21,437 nt of DNA from a virus: positions 1 to 21,437 of IMG/VR virus record IMGVR_UViG_3300049915_000035; one strand, written 5' to 3'. Below are positions 19,868 through 21,437 of this stretch, piece after piece; the stretch's first letter is position 1, and every line of letters begins with the position of its first letter. The notes under the pieces are model-generated. The model saw only the letters and a program-made list of their open reading frames with translations, ran no database searches and was not told where the DNA came from. A program made the translations under genes and the position numbers.

Positions 19868-21437
19868 TACCCGAAAAAGTCCTCTAATGATGCTTTTGGT
19901 TCTGCCGACCAATCAATCGCATCAAAGATTGGTTCAAGCGGTTCAAGAAAAGTTTTTTCAAACATTGTATCATAGTCGATATATTTATGCAAGTTAAATT
20001 CTTCTGGTAATCTCATTTTAAATGAAATAACATTTTCATTGATTGGGTTTGGCGTTTTTAGATAACAGAATTTAATCTTCTCACCATTACCAATCTTTTC
20101 ATATTTTTTATTCAACTGATGTTTTTCTATGTAATGATTATGTAGCAAACTACCTCTAGAATGTATTGGTGTGCCTTTGGTATAAATGTTTTTGTTATCT
20201 TTGTATTTTTTTACGTGACGAACACCACGAGGAAATGCAATATCTTCTGGGCGTATTTCACTAAACTCTTTACGAAAGTTTGCGACAAACTCTTGTGCTT
20301 CATCTTGAGTTTTACCAACTAAGATAGGAAATAACTCTTTCATTTTATTACGAACTAATTCTGGTGTAGAAGATTTAATTGCTTCAATACCCATAATCTT
20401 TAGTTTTGGTTTTGCGTACTGAACACCTTCTGAGTTGTGTACATTTAGAATATATCTTTTCTTTGCCTGCCAAATGCCTTTATCTGCAATAACTTCTCTA
20501 CCCATTTCCATACGATTACTCATTGCACCAGAATAGTTTGCAAACTCTTGATACGAATCTGTTAAGACTTTTTCAAAATGAGTTTTAGATATCTCGTCCA
20601 GAAACTTAACAGGATTTTTAGGATTGAATTTCTGGACGAGTTCACCCATACGAATGTATAGTGAATCTGTGTCAATTGCTATGACATAATCTTCTTCATC
20701 TGTTTCTAATAACTTATTCATTTCTTTGTTGACAGTTCGTTCTGCCCAAAGAATTGCCAACTGACCAGACATTGTAATAGATTCTGCAACACGTTGGTCA
20801 AAGTATCTAAACCAACGATTGCCCAATGCGCCATACAATGAGTTCATCAAAATCTTAATTGCCATTTGTTCATTATACAGATGCGATATTTTATTTGATA
20901 ATGCCATTGTTGGTGTAGTCTCATACTCTTGTTGTAACTTCAACATTTCTTTTTTAATCTCTACACGTTCTTCATAATATTTCTGAATAACAAATGGGAT
21001 TACACCTTGTCTTTCTTTTGAAAATCTTACACCATTAGGTGTTGTTGCAAATGTTGTATCAATATCTGTTTGTTTTCTTAACATATGCTCAATAGATGTA
21101 TCGACTAGTCCATCAACTACAGTTTCGGGTGACATATTATTCTGAACAATAATATTAGGATATAGTGAGTTCAAGTCAAATGATACTACCCAATCATGAC
21201 CGCCAATCTGAGGTTCTTTTACATATGCACCAACAAAATCTGATTTACTCTTTTCTATTTTAGGTGGGCAAACAACTTTATTTTGCTCAAGTATGCGATA
21301 GATAATAGTGTCCCATATCATTGTCGTACCAAGTACGTCTCTATAGTTTACGCCACCACGATATGCCATAGTTAATGCTAATGTAATAAGACCTAACTTC
21401 TCTTCGAATCTATCAACTAATTCAACGTCTTTGATAT
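19867..21437 (-). CDS. 43: DNA polymerase, family B, T4 gp43-like (N-terminus outside window)
   Basis: The frame is open to the right window edge, so about 523 C-terminal residues are present. Counting from the Met at 21369, motif A DLNSLYPN is at 65-72, motif [10 protein letters not shown] at 172-180 and motif C DTDS at 233-236, the catalytic palm of family B polymerases. The part upstream of 21369 ([20 protein letters not shown]) continues in frame and fits the T4 gp43 region before motif A. The exonuclease domain lies outside the window. The last residues (KASLEDFFG) correspond to the sliding-clamp-binding tail of T4 gp43 (KKASLFDMFDF), so the protein should work with a gp45-type clamp. 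Three small genes follow in overlapping fashion. Confidence 0.97.
   Translation of the reverse strand, partial: IKDVELVDRFEEKLGLITLALTMAYRGGVNYRDVLGTTMIWDTIIYRILEQNKVVCPPKIEKSKSDFVGAYVKEPQIGGHDWVVSFDLNSLYPNIIVQNNMSPETVVDGLVDTSIEHMLRKQTDIDTTFATTPNGVRFSKERQGVIPFVIQKYYEERVEIKKEMLKLQQEYETTPTMALSNKISHLYNEQMAIKILMNSLYGALGNRWFRYFDQRVAESITMSGQLAILWAERTVNKEMNKLLETDEEDYVIAIDTDSLYIRMGELVQKFNPKNPVKFLDEISKTHFEKVLTDSYQEFANYSGAMSNRMEMGREVIADKGIWQAKKRYILNVHNSEGVQYAKPKLKIMGIEAIKSSTPELVRNKMKELFPILVGKTQDEAQEFVANFRKEFSEIRPEDIAFPRGVRHVKKYKDNKNIYTKGTPIHSRGSLLHNHYIEKHQLNKKYEKIGNGEKIKFCYLKTPNPINENVISFKMRLPEEFNLHKYIDYDTMFEKTFLEPLEPIFDAIDWSAEPKASLEDFFG

Noticed and set aside
19868-19912. N-terminal extension of the 111-residue protein into the polymerase gene
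   Set aside because: The ATG at 19867 overlaps the polymerase stop as TAATG, the standard junction here; the extension would duplicate coding of the conserved clamp-binding tail.

Overview
The window is an A+T-rich, tightly packed stretch of a T4-like myovirus genome. The replication genes are clearly T4-type: a family B DNA polymerase (gp43-like, cut by the right window edge), an archaeo-eukaryotic-type primase, a UvsX recombinase and a gp41/DnaB-type helicase. They sit alongside phage-typical families (DUF932, DUF3310, Cas4/RecB-like nuclease, two 2OG-Fe(II) oxygenases). Two TATAAATA boxes match the T4 late-promoter consensus. The A+T-rich composition, consensus sigma-70 promoters and gene content resemble marine myophages of SAR11 or cyanobacteria. 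A SAR11-type host is my best guess, but it is inference. I see no tRNA, rRNA, CRISPR array or insertion sequence, and no gap longer than about 125 bases between genes.

Layout, left to right. (1) 1-2161, minus strand: a P-loop kinase resembling zeta toxins (runs off the left edge) and a large protein with a possible nuclease core, both behind a T4-type late promoter. (2) 2180-5263, minus: a nuclease, an HExxH protein, a 51-residue protein, a DUF932 protein and three small unknowns, in short units each with a TTGACW-17-TATAAT promoter. (3) 5346-6414, minus: a 2OG-Fe(II) oxygenase and a phage-encoded outer-membrane beta-barrel. (4) 6535-11266, the only plus-strand block: a late promoter, two paralogous one-helix membrane proteins, CsgF, CsgG, a curlin-like protein, a FecR-domain protein and a second curlin-like protein. 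The genes are joined by overlapping stops and starts. This is a viral type VIII (curli) secretion cassette and the most remarkable part of the window. (5) 11269-19245, minus: one long overlapping operon with primase, UDP-glucuronate epimerase, UDP-glucose dehydrogenase-like protein, UvsX, helicase, small proteins, an SDR and an oxygenase-like protein, followed by a separately promoted DUF3310 gene. (6) 19279-21437, minus: DNA polymerase and three small downstream genes.

The minus-strand genes look early or middle (host-type promoters, DNA replication, nucleotide-sugar synthesis), while the plus-strand cassette looks late. An outward promoter pair at 6452-6527 separates the outer-membrane barrel from the curli cassette, so the virus appears to encode several proteins for the host outer membrane and cell surface. 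Three early genes have the -10 box only 7-8 bases before their ATG, and the two late boxes lie 6-7 bases before theirs. Leaderless mRNAs are therefore predicted to be common in this phage.
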